Positions 40,123 to 51,184 are shown, numbered from the stretch's first letter. The stretch: DNA of 64,000 nucleotides from Agelas oroides (GCA_949130485.1 OX422191.1:2551340-2615339), one strand, 5' to 3'. Program-made: numbers and translations. The notes: generated from the letters alone by a model not told the origin.

Positions 40123-40566
40123 TAGCCTCGGTCCCAGGCCTCCCCCATTTTACCTTCCATTTGCGTTCACAGGAGCGGAAGGCCGGCGAAAAACGGGGAA
40201 GGCCTGGGAGCATTCATCACGTGAATGATGTCAGGTGGACGCGAGGTGGACGTAGGGGGGGAGGGGCCGATATTCAAATATATACGTACTAAACCTGAAA
40301 GCAAGTTTCTTACCGATCAAGACGAGTAGTTTCCATCACGCTAAGGTCTGGAGTCCGAAAACGCGGTAAAGCGCTCGAACGGATGGTCCTGTGTGTTGTT
40401 TTGGCAATTGGGCTCCTCCCCCCCTACGTCCACCTCGCGTCCACCTGACGTCATTCACGTGATGAATGCTCCCAGGCCTTCCCCGTTTTTCGCCGGCCTT
40501 CCGCTCCCGTGTATTATTGTGAACGCAAACGGAAGGTAAAACGGGGGAGGCCTGGGACCGAGGCTA
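40123..40566. mobile_element. 444-bp TAGCCTC foldback element, copy-specific insertion
   Basis: Ends TAGCCTCGGTCCCAGGCC and GGCCTGGGACCGAGGCTA, flanked by GCTATAGAC at 40114-40122 and 40567-40575. The corresponding site upstream of copy III (about 52690-52706) has a single GCTATAGAC and no element, so it moved after the duplication. The interior is a long inverted repeat with GACGTCATTCACGTGATGAA near the centre arms. Confidence 0.9.
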
Positions 40567-40772
40567 GCTATAGACCTACCTGGTATACCTAACTGTAACT
40601 GCTAATTGGGTGTCCTTTGGTTGTTTATTTACGTGAATCATTTTTCTTGCATCTCGGGATGTCAAGTTCTTTCCCTTACAGTGCTAATGCACGGACTGGG
40701 GTGATAAGTACAGTTCTCATTGCAACAAAGACAATACCTCTGCGGTCACTGTAAGGGAGCTGCTGATTGTTA

Positions 40773-42170
40773 ATGCCTACTTCGACTGTGAACAAAAAGT
40801 GGGCTTTCCTAGCCCTCTTTGTGATAGTTGTAGTACAAGTGGTCCTTCAAACTCACATGTACAGCAACAGCTGTGTTTGTCCTTCCCAACGGCAAGAGTG
40901 TTGTAAGTGCAGTGCTGCGTCAGCTTCGGACAGTCAAGTCACAAAGCACCCTGACAGTGTGGCTAGTAGTGACCTAACAAACACAGGTACTACTACATGG
41001 GGCACTAAAAACATAGCACAACATCCTAACATTGTGGGTGTAGATCTAACCGATACAGATACAGATCCTGAGAATCTAGTTGTAGGGCCCGAGAGTGCAG
41101 CAACTGGACATACCTTTTCAGGTAAACAAGTTCGTAATTTTCCAGCAGAACAGTTCAAGTTTGCATCTTTTGATCTATCAAAGCAGAATCATAAAATCAC
41201 CACAATGGAACCTTCTTGTGAGCGGTGGGGTGTAGTGACCACCATATTTAAGCCATCAGAGGCACTGCGTCGCTGGGTGAGAGTAGAGGGCTGGTGTTTG
41301 GTGATTGTCGGTGATAGGAAGACACCTCAAAAGTACAAGACAGGCTGGACCCACGGAGAAGGCAATGATGCAGTGATCTATCTCAGCCCAGAAGATCAAG
41401 AAGCCTTAAACCTCAAGTTTGTGGATGCTCTTCCCTGGAACAACTTTGGTCGTAAGAATGTTGGCTATCTGTATGCTATCATGCATGGTGCTTCTTTCAT
41501 CTGGGATTTTGATGATGACAACATGTTAAAGTACTGGATCCCTGGAGCACCACCAAAAGGGGCTCCATCACTCTATGCACCCATTATTGGTGAAGGTGTG
41601 AACACAATCCAAGCTCTTGAGCTGCGAAACCACTCATTCCCGACCTACAACCCTTACCCTACACTTGGAGCACCAACACTGCCGTCTTGGCCCCGTGGTC
41701 TACCTCTGTCTCACATTAAGTTCCCAGAATGTCACAACACTCCAACAGTGCCCCATGATATAAATCACCAATCTATAGCTGTTCTTCAGTCCCTGGCAGA
41801 TCACCAGCCAGATGTGAATGCCATCTATCGAATCACAATGCCAATCCCGTTCTCATTCAGAAGATCAAGTAACACTAAACCCTTGCTTGTCCCTAGGGGA
41901 GTATTGACACCATACAATGCACAGGCAACACTACACTTTCAGGTAGGCTTCTGGGCACTTCTGCTTCCGATAACAGTGCATGGACGCGTCTCTGACATTT
42001 GGCGTAGCTACTTTGCACAGAGATTGTTCTGGGATGTTGGCCTCCAAGCAGGATTCTTTGCACGTCCACTTGTTGTTCAGAAGCGGAACCCACACAGCAA
42101 TTTGGGAGATCAAGCTAGACCATCTTTCACCCTCCAGAAAAGTGAGAGAGGGTCTAGCAGATGTTATTAG
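40773..42170 (+). CDS. STELLO/DUF288-type glycosyltransferase, truncated copy II
   Basis: Starts at the same ATG (MPTSTVNKKWAF) as copy III, with a signal-anchor segment at about residues 10-28 and the acidic motif WDFDDDN. The reading frame follows copy III to about codon 446 and then crosses the duplication junction at 42111/42112, picking up about 19 foreign residues before a stop at 42170. The C-terminal half is missing. The upstream region is conserved, so it may be transcribed, but the product would be partial. Probably a pseudogene in function. Confidence 0.85.
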   Translation: MPTSTVNKKWAFLALFVIVVVQVVLQTHMYSNSCVCPSQRQECCKCSAASASDSQVTKHPDSVASSDLTNTGTTTWGTKNIAQHPNIVGVDLTDTDTDPENLVVGPESAATGHTFSGKQVRNFPAEQFKFASFDLSKQNHKITTMEPSCERWGVVTTIFKPSEALRRWVRVEGWCLVIVGDRKTPQKYKTGWTHGEGNDAVIYLSPEDQEALNLKFVDALPWNNFGRKNVGYLYAIMHGASFIWDFDDDNMLKYWIPGAPPKGAPSLYAPIIGEGVNTIQALELRNHSFPTYNPYPTLGAPTLPSWPRGLPLSHIKFPECHNTPTVPHDINHQSIAVLQSLADHQPDVNAIYRITMPIPFSFRRSSNTKPLLVPRGVLTPYNAQATLHFQVGFWALLLPITVHGRVSDIWRSYFAQRLFWDVGLQAGFFARPLVVQKRNPHSNLGDQARPSFTLQKSERGSSRCY

Positions 42171-43037
42171 TATGCATGAGATGCTGACCAATATCAGATC
42201 CATTTTGAGACAGTAGCAACACCTTGGCTTCAGTGTGTAAGACCAATACTGGTGCAGTTTTAAGGTTGCAGATTAAACAAACTGTGAACTATGAATGCTA
42301 ATAACATCTGCTAGACCCTCTCTCACTTTTCTGGGCGGTGAGAGATGGTCTAGCTTGATAGACTACCGCGCGCCCCATTCGCCACAATTAACACGTAATT
42401 CTTGGCGTATTATAAACGGGATGATGATGGGAATTTGACCAGACTCTCTCCTCCCCGCGTGAGAGTCTGGCCTGCGAGACTAGGGCCTAGTCAAGTACCC
42501 GACCAAAAAAAGAGAAGACAGTAGAGAGTAGAGGTAAGTCCAAACTTCAATTTGAATCCAGTTTACTAGCTCCAAAGTAGAATGTTCTAGGTTCTGTTCA
42601 TCAATGGCGGTGCGGTTTGTCATGTGCGCAAATAAGCTGTAGCTAGTTCCATCGAGGATTAGCGTATTTCGATTGCATCGTAGGCCTATAATAGACCTAT
42701 ATTATACGAACAGTGCTCCGCGTTCAAAGCACCACTGTAACCTGTAAGGGTGGGGTTCATACGGACTATGTATACTGCAATGATGCAGGGTTTCAAACAC
42801 AGTGATGCGACCAAAATACGCGGCAGTTAGATTTCTACACCGGACTGTCATATATGCCTTACCTGGGGGAGCAAAGTTATTAGCTGAAGTAGAGAACATG
42901 GCCGCCATGCAGTCCTTCACTGTAGGGGGGTCTGGGGGGATGCTCCCCCACGAAATTTTGGTAATTTTAGGTGTTTTGAGGCGCATCTAGTGCATTCTGA
43001 GGTATACAGAGAAACACACAGAACTTATTGAGAGAAG

Positions 43038-43490
43038 CACTGTAAAAACATTCAACCATATTATGGTCATCTCAATTCATGCCTGTTGTGTACGTGACAC
43101 GTTACAAACTTCAAGGGATGCTTCCAATTTGATTGAAAGCTTAAGTGTAGTTGAGACGCTTCTCCTTTTTGTTAACTTAGGAACTTCTTGCAGAAAGCCT
43201 AGCTATTTGGCTACATTCCTGGCATTTCTACCATAACCATGCAACCAAGGAACTCCTCCAGGGTGGATGTGTAGGATCTAAGAAACACCAAACCTTACCA
43301 GAAATGCTGATTTATAGGCTTTCTGCAAGATGATCCTAATTTAACAAAAGGGAGAAGCTTCTCAACTACACTTTGATTCAAATTGTAAGCACCCCTTGAA
43401 GAAGTTCATAGCTAATGTTTTACTTACACAGCAGGCATGCAACTGAGATGACCAAAATATGGTTGAAGTAACCCAAATGTTTTTACAGTG
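43038..43490. mobile_element. 453-bp foldback element with CACTG termini, copy-specific
   Basis: Begins CACTGTAAAAACATT and ends AATGTTTTTACAGTG; inner arms also pair. Copy A has an uninterrupted site at about 38205-38218. CACTG ends suggest the CMC (CACTA/Chapaev) group, which is inference; the short target duplication is unclear. A fragment resembling its centre (CTACCACAACCATGCAACCA) occurs at about 56828. Confidence 0.8.
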
Positions 43491-44140
43491 AGGGTGATCA
43501 TCGTAATCCTCATCGCTTGCTGAGCTTACGGGAACTGGAAACCATCCCCACATGCATCGGCTAGGGCCTATACCGAGCGCATGCACATTTGACGCATGCA
43601 CACATAGCTGACTTGTCATAGAATAGTACGCATTATTAGAGATTTGAAAACCACTGCCTATAGTCAGCACTTGGCGGTCAACAGTCCAGCAAGTTTAGAC
43701 CCAATCAATACGCAGCGTGGACCGCTTTCAGTATTGCACACGTGGAACGCATACTGGAAGCGATCCGCGACTGCCAACGCAACCACCAGCTCCAACATAT
43801 TCACCATTCTAGTCGAAAAGTAATTTCATGCATACAGCGCAGAAGCGACAACGGGAAATGAAAAGGTTCTTGTTACGTCTATCATAACCTCCCCAGAATT
43901 GAAACCATTTGCCAATTATCACGTGGAAGTTATTTTAAGAGTGGTCGGAACTAACAACCGCGTGCGGATGCAAAAGTATGCAAAAAGCTGTTGTCATAAA
44001 ACAACCTGGGCAATTATTTTGATGACCCCAATCCACTTACTGGAAGCCTCGGGTGTGCCTGCGTTTACACTCCAAAGCTGCGAGACAAAATCCGGAACGG
44101 AAAGCCTGGGTTCGAGGCTAGCGTTTACATTGCAGCAAGG

Positions 44141-44263
44141 TAGCCTCGGTCCCAGGCCTCCCCCGTTTTTACCTTCCATTTGTGTTCACAATAATACACG
44201 GGAGCGGAATTATTGTGAACGCAAACGGAAGGTAAAAACGGGGGAGGCCTGGGAACGAGGCTA
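44141..44263. mobile_element. 123-bp TAGCCTC foldback element, 9-bp target duplication (copy B)
   Basis: Same element and same GCAGCAAGG flanks (44132-44140, 44264-44272) as 38890-39012. Confidence 0.85.
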
Positions 44264-44505
44264 GCAGCAAGGAGGCTGGATTACTGTACACAAGAGGCGG
44301 TTCTTTCTCAAAGAGCAGCGAGGTGCGGTTTACATAACTCTGTAAAACTCGGCCTGCGTTCACTGGAATTGAACTTTAGTTTGTTTTGCGACATCCTGGG
44401 GGAGTGGACTTGACCGTAACAGAACGTTTTTCATGAAATACATGCTGAAAAGCCAGGCATTATATGCCGCTAGCCCGTGAAAGTGGTGAAGCGCGTGCCT
44501 CTGTT

Positions 44506-44701
44506 TGTATTCATGTTTCCTCTCGATTGCGACGGATTCTAGTGCTAAGTCAAACATGCCACAGTACATCTCAAAACTTCATTATCATAGAGCAACTGAG
44601 CATGCGCAAATCACAAAAATGGGGCAATGGCACATGGTTACACAAATAACAACAAGTGGAACGTTTGCATGAACCGTAGTCTGCAGGACCGAACACCAAC
44701 A
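44506..44701 (-). repeat. 3' LTR of the BEL/Pao element
   Basis: 196 bp, TG...CA ends. One difference from the other LTR, CATGCC here versus CACGCC there, a CpG transition. Confidence 0.95.
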
Positions 44702-44807
44702 TACCGCCAGCCAAAGACAGGGTCTTTCACACACAAATGACTAACATGATGAGGTGTAATGGGTGATCAAGTGGGTAATATACAAATAACATCGATTGTC
44801 CATACAG

Positions 44808-45985
44808 TTACGCAGATGAGGGTTCAGTAGGTAGCAACACAACCTTCGTCACAGGTCTTCGATACGTGCCTGTGGAGGTTTTGACGGAAACTACACGTAC
44901 CAGTCCATCATTTCCGGTGTGAGCTGTCACCACTCTAGCCAGAGGCCACTTTGTTGGAATCACGTTGTCTTCTCGGAGAATGACAATGTCACCAACACGC
45001 AAGTTCCTCGATGGATTGTGCCACTTAGAAATGCGCTTGAAGGTGTCCAAATAGTCAGCTGACCAGCGTTGCCAGAAGTGACGAACGAGTGCTTGACACA
45101 AGTGCCAACGGGAGAGGATCGAGATGGACAGATAGGCAAGTGCTGGATCTGGCAGTGCTCTACAAGGAAGTGACCAGGCGTCAGGGCCTCTACTCCATCG
45201 TCAGCAAGAGGGAGAGCGACAAGAGGCCGGCTGTTGAGGCAAGCCTCAATTTGTGATAGCACCGTTGTCAGTTCTTCAAACGTCAGCTTTACATTGCCGA
45301 CAGCTCGTCGTAGATGTGACTTGAAGCTTTTCACAGCGGCCTCCCATAACCCACCAAAATGTGGTGCATGCTCTGGGATGAATCGCCATTGTATATTTTG
45401 GACAGAACAAAATGAGGAGATTTCTCCTTGTGCTTTCTGAGATTCAAGAAACTTCACCAGTTCCTTGATCTCACTAGTAGCACCAACAAAGTTTGTGCCA
45501 TGATCGCTCCAAATAAGGGTAGGCTTTCCTCGCCGGGAAATGAATCGTCACAGGCATGCGATAAAGGTGTCTGTGCTCAGATCAGATACAAGTTCCAAAT
45601 GCACTGCTCGAACAGACAATGAAACAAACACGCACACATATGACTTGACAATGACTGGCTTACGCGTGGACCCTAGCTTCAGCTGCAGTGGTCCGGCATA
45701 GTCCACACCAACTCTGTCAAAGACGAGATCTGGCGTGACACGTTCAGTGGGGACTTGTCCCATCATCTGACTTTGTGGCTTGGCAGCATGGCGATGACAC
45801 GTCACACAGGCACGGGTAACAGACCGGATGATCTTGCGCCCACCTATGATGTGGAAGCGACGGTTCAATGAGCATGAGAGGAGAGTAGGACCTGCGTGAA
45901 GCAGTCTGAGATGCTCAGAGAAGATAATGAGACGAGTGATGGGGTGCCCACCATACAAAATGATGGGGTGTTGAGTGGAATACAC
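44808..45985 (-). pseudogene. BEL/Pao integrase region
   Basis: Zinc-binding HH-CC part (SEHLRLLHAG, CVTCHRH), catalytic core (VGVDYAGPL, IWSDHGTNFVGA, PEHAPHFGGLWEAAVKS) and a C-terminal segment (LRVGDIVILRED, WPLARV). Broken by an in-frame TGA at 45548-45550 and a frameshift near 45160. Confidence 0.9.
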
Positions 45986-46003
45986 TCTGTTGGAATTCTG
46001 TTC

Positions 46004-49000
46004 TCATCCACCAACACGGATGAGATCCTCTGCATCTAGGAAGGGGTGAAGAGGGATCAGGGGACTTGATTTGTGGAGTTGACGGCCTTTCTTGATGTAT
46101 GCTATCTCTTTCATGAAATGTTGTCTTTGGGCGAGCACCAACCAGTAGATCTCTGCTTTCTGTAACTCCAGAACACTCAAGTGTGACTCAGAGCTTGCCT
46201 TTGTACGACAATTCTTGATGAATCGCATGATCCAAGCAGTAACTCTCTTCAAGTGAGAAAAACTGGAGAATCGATCAAATGGAATGAGTGGCTCCACTGA
46301 TTGTACTAGCGCTACAAGAGAGACTTCCCTCTCCTCCTCTGGAACTAATACTGCTTCAGGAACTTGAGACTGAGCAAGCCAGTGCGAGGAAGGGAGCTTG
46401 AGCCAATCAGGGCCCTCCCACCAGAGGTTGTGGTCAATGAGCTCAGATGGAAATAAACCCCTGGAAGCACAATCTGCCGGGTTGTCCACACCATTCACAT
46501 GACGCCAGTGTTCAGGTCCAAGGAGTTCCACAATGTTGGAGACCCTATTGCCACCGTATGTCTTGAAGCGCTTTGGACTTCCCACAAGCCAACATAGCAC
46601 AATAGTGCTGTCAGTCCATGCGTAGGACCGGTTCAGGGGTATGTCAAGAACGAGTCGTACATGATGTAGAAGCTGAGCAAGAAGCTGAGCTCCACATAGC
46701 TCCAGACGCGGGATGGTGAGCCTTTTGATAGGCGCGACCTTCGTCTTTGACGAGACAAGTGCAACTTGTGTACTGCCATCAGTGCACTCCGTTCGAAGAT
46801 AGACAACAGCTGCGTACGCTTGCTCGGATGCATCCGAGAAACCATGGAGTTCCATAGAAGCCACAGATGTTCTCTTGCCATAGTAGCAGCGAGGTATGTA
46901 CTTCGTAGTGAGCATACTCATTTCAGATCGCCATCTCAACCAGGCATCACGCACCGGATCTGGTACCTCATCATCCCAACTCACTTTCATCTCCCATAGC
47001 TGTTGAAAGAGGATCTTCATCTTGATGGTGCAGGGGGAAAACCATCCCAAAACGTCAAAGGTTTTCGCGACATCTGAGATCAGGAAACGTTTCGTGACAC
47101 TATCAATAGGAGGGAGTTCTGCGACTTTGAGACGGAAGTGATCCATCACTGTGTTCCACTCTACTCCAAGGGTCTTGGTGTATCCATCATCGTCAGGCAG
47201 CGTACAGAGGGATTGAGTGCCCTTGAGCTCCTCTGGTATGAGCTCCAATACAGCAGGGCTGCTGCAATTCCACTTTCGCAAAGTGAAGCCACCACGAGCA
47301 AATAGTTCCTGGAGCTGACGCTGTAGGGAGATTGCTCCCTCAATGGAGTCTGTGCCAACCAGCCCATCGTCCACATAAAAGGACTCATTGACGGCTTTTG
47401 CAGCAGCGGGGAATTCAAGGGAGAAGTCAGCCGCATTCTGTTTGATAGCCATGTTAGCCGCAAACGAGGAGGCAGCAACACCAAATGTGACTCGTGTCAT
47501 ACGATAATCACGGAGTGGTTCAGATGCATCTCTTCTCCACACAAATCTGTGAAGATCCTTGTCAGACTCCTCCAAGAGAACCATCCGGTACATGCGACTG
47601 ACATCCGTGGTGAGGGCGATGCGGTTCAGACGAAAACGGATCAATACATCCACAAGGGAAGAGTGGACAGTAGGACCAACCAGTAACTTGTCGTTGAGAG
47701 AGACGCCAGATGAGGAGGGTGCTGATGCATCGAATACCGCACGTACTTTGGTTGTGTTGCTTGATTCCTTGTAAACAGCATGCATGGGTAAATAGAATAC
47801 TTCCGATGTTGGCTTCTCGAGCTCGTCTGCAGGTACCAATTCCGCATGGTCCTTCTCGAAGTATTCCTCCATCACCAAGTGGAAGTCATCATATGCTCCT
47901 CTGGAACGCAAAGCTCTTTCCAGAGACTTGTGTCTTCTCACTGCCTGCAAGCGAGATTCACCAAGAGGCTTCATCTGAGGTTTCTTAGGCAGGGGAACAA
48001 TGAAACGACCATCGCTAGCACGGGAATGGTGCTTCTGGAATTGTTCTACAACGGACCGTTCCTCAGGGGATAGACTGGAGTATTCAGAGGGTTGTTCCTC
48101 AATCTCCCAAAACTTGCGCAACAGATCATCACCAACGTTAATGGTAGTGTGGTATGTGAGGAGTGACAAGTGAGAGAAATGCATGCTAGTCTCACCAGCA
48201 AGAACCCAGCCGAAGTCAGTCTCAAACGCTGATGGTGAACCAGGCATCCCAGACCGCCGGCCCTGATGCACAACCTCAGAGAATACTTCCACGCCCAGGA
48301 GTAGATCAATCTTGCCTGGTCGACCAAAGTCTGGATCTGCAAGTGCGAGATCTGCCAGGTGGCTCCACTCAGTTTTGAACGGAACAGGTTGACTGGGTAG
48401 ATCACACGTCACTCGGGGAACGATGACTGCATTCACATTGATCTCCTTGGTGGATTCCTGCACGGGAGAAACAACAAGGTTAGTGAAAGACTGACTATGA
48501 GAGTCATGTGAGAGACCAGCGACACCATGTATCTTGGCATCTCGACGAAATCGTGGGAGACGTAGAGCCTGAGCCAGACGCTCCGAAACAAATGAGATGG
48601 AGGATGCAGAGTCCAGGAGAGCTCGTGACTCAATGGAGGAACCATCGGGCCCTCGCGACACTACACGACAGGTCATGAGTAGAGAACCAGGAGTGGTCTC
48701 AGGACTGGCGTTGGACGTCAAATTCACACTCGGAGCAGGGGAAGGGGGAGTGTCATTACTCTGGTCGACGTGCAGAAGGGTGTGATTTGATTTTTGACAC
48801 TTGCGACAACGGTTGCTAGATCGACACTGCTTCACAAAATGTCCAGGACGTAGACAGTTGACACAAAGGTCGTTGGACTTCACGGCAGACATCCTCTTTT
48901 CATGTGTGAGAGTCTTGAACTGTGGACAAGCGAAGAGAGAGTGCTTCTCTGTCTTGCACAGACTACAACTGGGGAATGAGGGATCAGAGGTGTTAGCCGT

Positions 49001-49171
49001 AAATGAAGCGATCTGCCTGTTCACTCCTTTCTTCAAACGGTCATCACAACGAGGCAGGTTCTTCTTCACATCATTGGTGGAAGCCTCAGATGCTTGCGCT
49101 CGAAGGTTCAAAAACTCAAGCAGCTTCCCATAGTGAGGGTACCAGGGAGGTCTTGGCTGAACTTTTGCCAT
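46004..49171 (-). CDS. BEL/Pao gag C-terminus, protease, reverse transcriptase and RNase H
   Basis: A 1055-codon open segment. Zinc knuckle CVNCLRPGHFVKQC, protease motif LLDSASS, RT motifs (TTDVSRMYR, FYVDDGLVG), RNase H motifs (GFSDASEQAYAA, AWTDSTIV, DNPADCASRG). It ends at a TGA (46004-46006) where BEL relatives have Arg after RVGG. The listed Met start is only the first in frame; gag normally precedes it without a break. Confidence 0.93.
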   Translation of the reverse strand: MAKVQPRPPWYPHYGKLLEFLNLRAQASEASTNDVKKNLPRCDDRLKKGVNRQIASFTANTSDPSFPSCSLCKTEKHSLFACPQFKTLTHEKRMSAVKSNDLCVNCLRPGHFVKQCRSSNRCRKCQKSNHTLLHVDQSNDTPPSPAPSVNLTSNASPETTPGSLLMTCRVVSRGPDGSSIESRALLDSASSISFVSERLAQALRLPRFRRDAKIHGVAGLSHDSHSQSFTNLVVSPVQESTKEINVNAVIVPRVTCDLPSQPVPFKTEWSHLADLALADPDFGRPGKIDLLLGVEVFSEVVHQGRRSGMPGSPSAFETDFGWVLAGETSMHFSHLSLLTYHTTINVGDDLLRKFWEIEEQPSEYSSLSPEERSVVEQFQKHHSRASDGRFIVPLPKKPQMKPLGESRLQAVRRHKSLERALRSRGAYDDFHLVMEEYFEKDHAELVPADELEKPTSEVFYLPMHAVYKESSNTTKVRAVFDASAPSSSGVSLNDKLLVGPTVHSSLVDVLIRFRLNRIALTTDVSRMYRMVLLEESDKDLHRFVWRRDASEPLRDYRMTRVTFGVAASSFAANMAIKQNAADFSLEFPAAAKAVNESFYVDDGLVGTDSIEGAISLQRQLQELFARGGFTLRKWNCSSPAVLELIPEELKGTQSLCTLPDDDGYTKTLGVEWNTVMDHFRLKVAELPPIDSVTKRFLISDVAKTFDVLGWFSPCTIKMKILFQQLWEMKVSWDDEVPDPVRDAWLRWRSEMSMLTTKYIPRCYYGKRTSVASMELHGFSDASEQAYAAVVYLRTECTDGSTQVALVSSKTKVAPIKRLTIPRLELCGAQLLAQLLHHVRLVLDIPLNRSYAWTDSTIVLCWLVGSPKRFKTYGGNRVSNIVELLGPEHWRHVNGVDNPADCASRGLFPSELIDHNLWWEGPDWLKLPSSHWLAQSQVPEAVLVPEEEREVSLVALVQSVEPLIPFDRFSSFSHLKRVTAWIMRFIKNCRTKASSESHLSVLELQKAEIYWLVLAQRQHFMKEIAYIKKGRQLHKSSPLIPLHPFLDAEDLIRVGG

Positions 49172-49287
49172 TCGAAATTGGTACTGGCATCCAACTTCAA
49201 CTCTAATATGGAGGTGATGAAGGGGCCGGAGGGCTCACAATCCATGGCCTTGAGGGCCCGCAAGTGTTGTTGAACTGTGTCATGAAG

Positions 49288-50259
49288 TCAACGAATTTCA
49301 CGACCAGTACCTTCCTTGAGGCTTGGAGTCTCAAGAATCATTCGTACATGTGACTGGTGGATGAGCTGCGGTCGATCGTATCGTGCCTTTAGGGTCTCGA
49401 TGGCCTCAGCGTAGAATTCGCCAGACGTTGACAGTCCTTCAATGACCCCCTTGGCAGACCCATCCTTGAGAGAGTTGCGCAAGTATGCAAGCTTCTCCAC
49501 ATCAGACAGGGCACTCCGACTGTGTATGGCAACATCGAACTGCTGCCAAAATGATATCCAGTTGGTTAGTTTCCCATCAAAAGTGGGTGTCTCCAGCTTG
49601 GGCAATTTGACACCCTTGCTGTCTGAGGCTGTAGGGGGAGTAGCGGACGCTGGGGGATCAGGCACAACCAACCTCTTGATCATCAGGTCACACTCAAAAA
49701 TCAGTGACTCAAGTGCACTTTGTACAGTATAGAGGTCATCAGAGTCCTCCAGATTCATGGTCAGAAGGATAGCAGACAGTTCCTTCAGATCAGTTTTGTG
49801 GGCTTGAAGCCGCTCCTCGTAATGGCGAATGATGCAAATGTCTGAAGTGCTGGTCAGATGTATGACAGCTTCACGAATAGCATTCACAGCCTTCTCCAAC
49901 TGTGACTGTTGACGAGAGAGAACCTTGCGTTTGGGTGAATTAGCAGAAGATGAACTGATTGACAGGAGTTGCCGGATACGCATGTTGGCATCGTCAATTA
50001 TGTCATCATGGGCATCCAGTTCATTCTGTGCACTCTCCAGGCCACTCTCATCTGTCTCATCGATGAGGTCAAGGAGCTGGTCATGATGCTTCCTGAATTC
50101 TTAGTCAAGTTCACCAAGTCTTTTGGCCATGTCCTGCGCAAGGTCAAAGGTCGAGGGTTCAGCTGCTTTGCCTTCTAAGGCAGCTAGGCGGTTGAGTAGT
50201 CTAGTTATGGAGCTGCGAACGGTGCCCCTTCTCTTTCTGACACCCGAAGCGGTAGACAT
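49288..50259 (-). pseudogene. BEL/Pao gag N-terminal region
   Basis: The first ATG is at 50259 in a CCACC context. An in-frame TAA (50101-50103) and a TGA (49288-49290, where relatives have Arg in REIR-R-LHD) interrupt it; the pol frame is reached only through a frameshift near 49140. The capsid-like part includes KLPKLETPTFDGKLTNWISF, typical of BEL gag. Confidence 0.85.
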
Positions 50260-50396
50260 GGTGGGAGCGACAACGAGAAACGATGAAGACCGGTCGGGTG
50301 AGAATCGTGGAACACATGTTTGGCAAACGACGGATTTGATACGACAAACAACGAGAGAACCGAGAGAAAACTGATATGCAACGTTAGTTCACACTA

Positions 50397-50413
50397 TCCG
50401 GCTCGAAGGACCA
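50397..50413 (-). other. Primer-binding site, tRNA-Tyr type
   Basis: On minus TGGTCCTTCGAGCCGGA, three bases from the 5' LTR. It is complementary to the 3' end of animal tRNA-Tyr (…TCCGGCTCGAAGGA plus CCA) as I remember it. Confidence 0.8.
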
Positions 50414-50416
50414 TCA

Positions 50417-50612
50417 TGTATTCATGTTTCCTCTCGATTGCGACGGATTCTAGTGCTAAGTCAAACACGCCACAGTACATCTCAAAACTTCATTATCATA
50501 GAGCAACTGAGCATGCGCAAATCACAAAAATGGGGCAATGGCACATGGTTACACAAATAACAACAAGTGGAACGTTTGCATGAACCGTAGTCTGCAGGAC
50601 CGAACACCAACA
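50417..50612 (-). repeat. 5' LTR of the BEL/Pao element
   Basis: 196 bp; on minus it begins TGTTGGTGTTCGG. Next to the CTGTT duplication at 50613-50617. Confidence 0.95.
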
Positions 50613-51184
50613 CTGTTTGTGTTACAATGAAAGGCGTTCTGTTATTGGATTCCTCTCGTAATAACAGCTCTGTAGACGATGTTCCAAGTCAGTAAGTTAC
50701 TCCGTTCGAAAGTTTTATCAACAAATATGTCTGAATTTAGCCGCTCCACTGTTCAGCTTGTGGACAAGGTAGATTCATAAACTTGTACGTGTGTTTAGTA
50801 GTCCACACAGACACTAAGTTGCAACAGGCCGTGCGTTTATAAGCCTTTTTATTGCCGAGATACAATCCCCTAGCAACTGGCCGCGCGCGCGCCCACTCTT
50901 AATTATATATATGTCTATATACTCCACTTCACCCTTGTTTCTGTGGCAACAGGTGGGTATTATTTTCCATATACTGACAGGAAGTTGTAGATTCTGTAGA
51001 TTCTGTTCCATATACCCCAGAAGTTGTAAAATGATGTTTCCTATAAGCTACCTTGTTTACAGTGTAAACTACTTTACATGTTTACTAATAACATACCTTG
51101 TTTACAGTGAAAACTACCATGTGTGTTTACTAATAACAACAAGGACCAATCAGAGTGGAGAATATAACAGATAAACCACAGTAA

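Larger units (their letters stand above)
37300..42111 (+). repeat. Tandem segmental duplication, copy A (4.8 kb)
   Basis: Starts in the end of the CTAGACC-family element and includes a non-coding segment, a STELLO upstream region and the 5' two-fifths of a STELLO gene (copy II). The same order restarts at 42112. Most nucleotide differences from copy B that I checked are CpG transitions. Confidence 0.9.
44506..50612 (-). mobile_element. BEL/Pao LTR retrotransposon, full length but with a broken frame
   Basis: Two 196-bp LTRs differ at one base. Both begin TGTATTCATG and end CCAACA as read on plus. Flanked by CTGTT (44501-44505 and 50613-50617), a 5-bp duplication, with an empty site in copy A near 39251. 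Order on minus: 5' LTR, primer-binding site, gag with zinc knuckle, protease, RT (YVDD), RNase H, integrase, 3' LTR. Domain order PR-RT-RH-IN and sequence are BEL/Pao. The gag-pol frame is broken at 50101 (TAA), 49288 (TGA), about 49140 (frameshift), 46004 (TGA), 45548 (TGA) and about 45160 (frameshift), so this copy cannot make a full polyprotein. Confidence 0.95.

Noticed and set aside
47559-49206. Plus-strand ORFs across the retrotransposon
   Set aside because: Antisense shadows of the pol frame.
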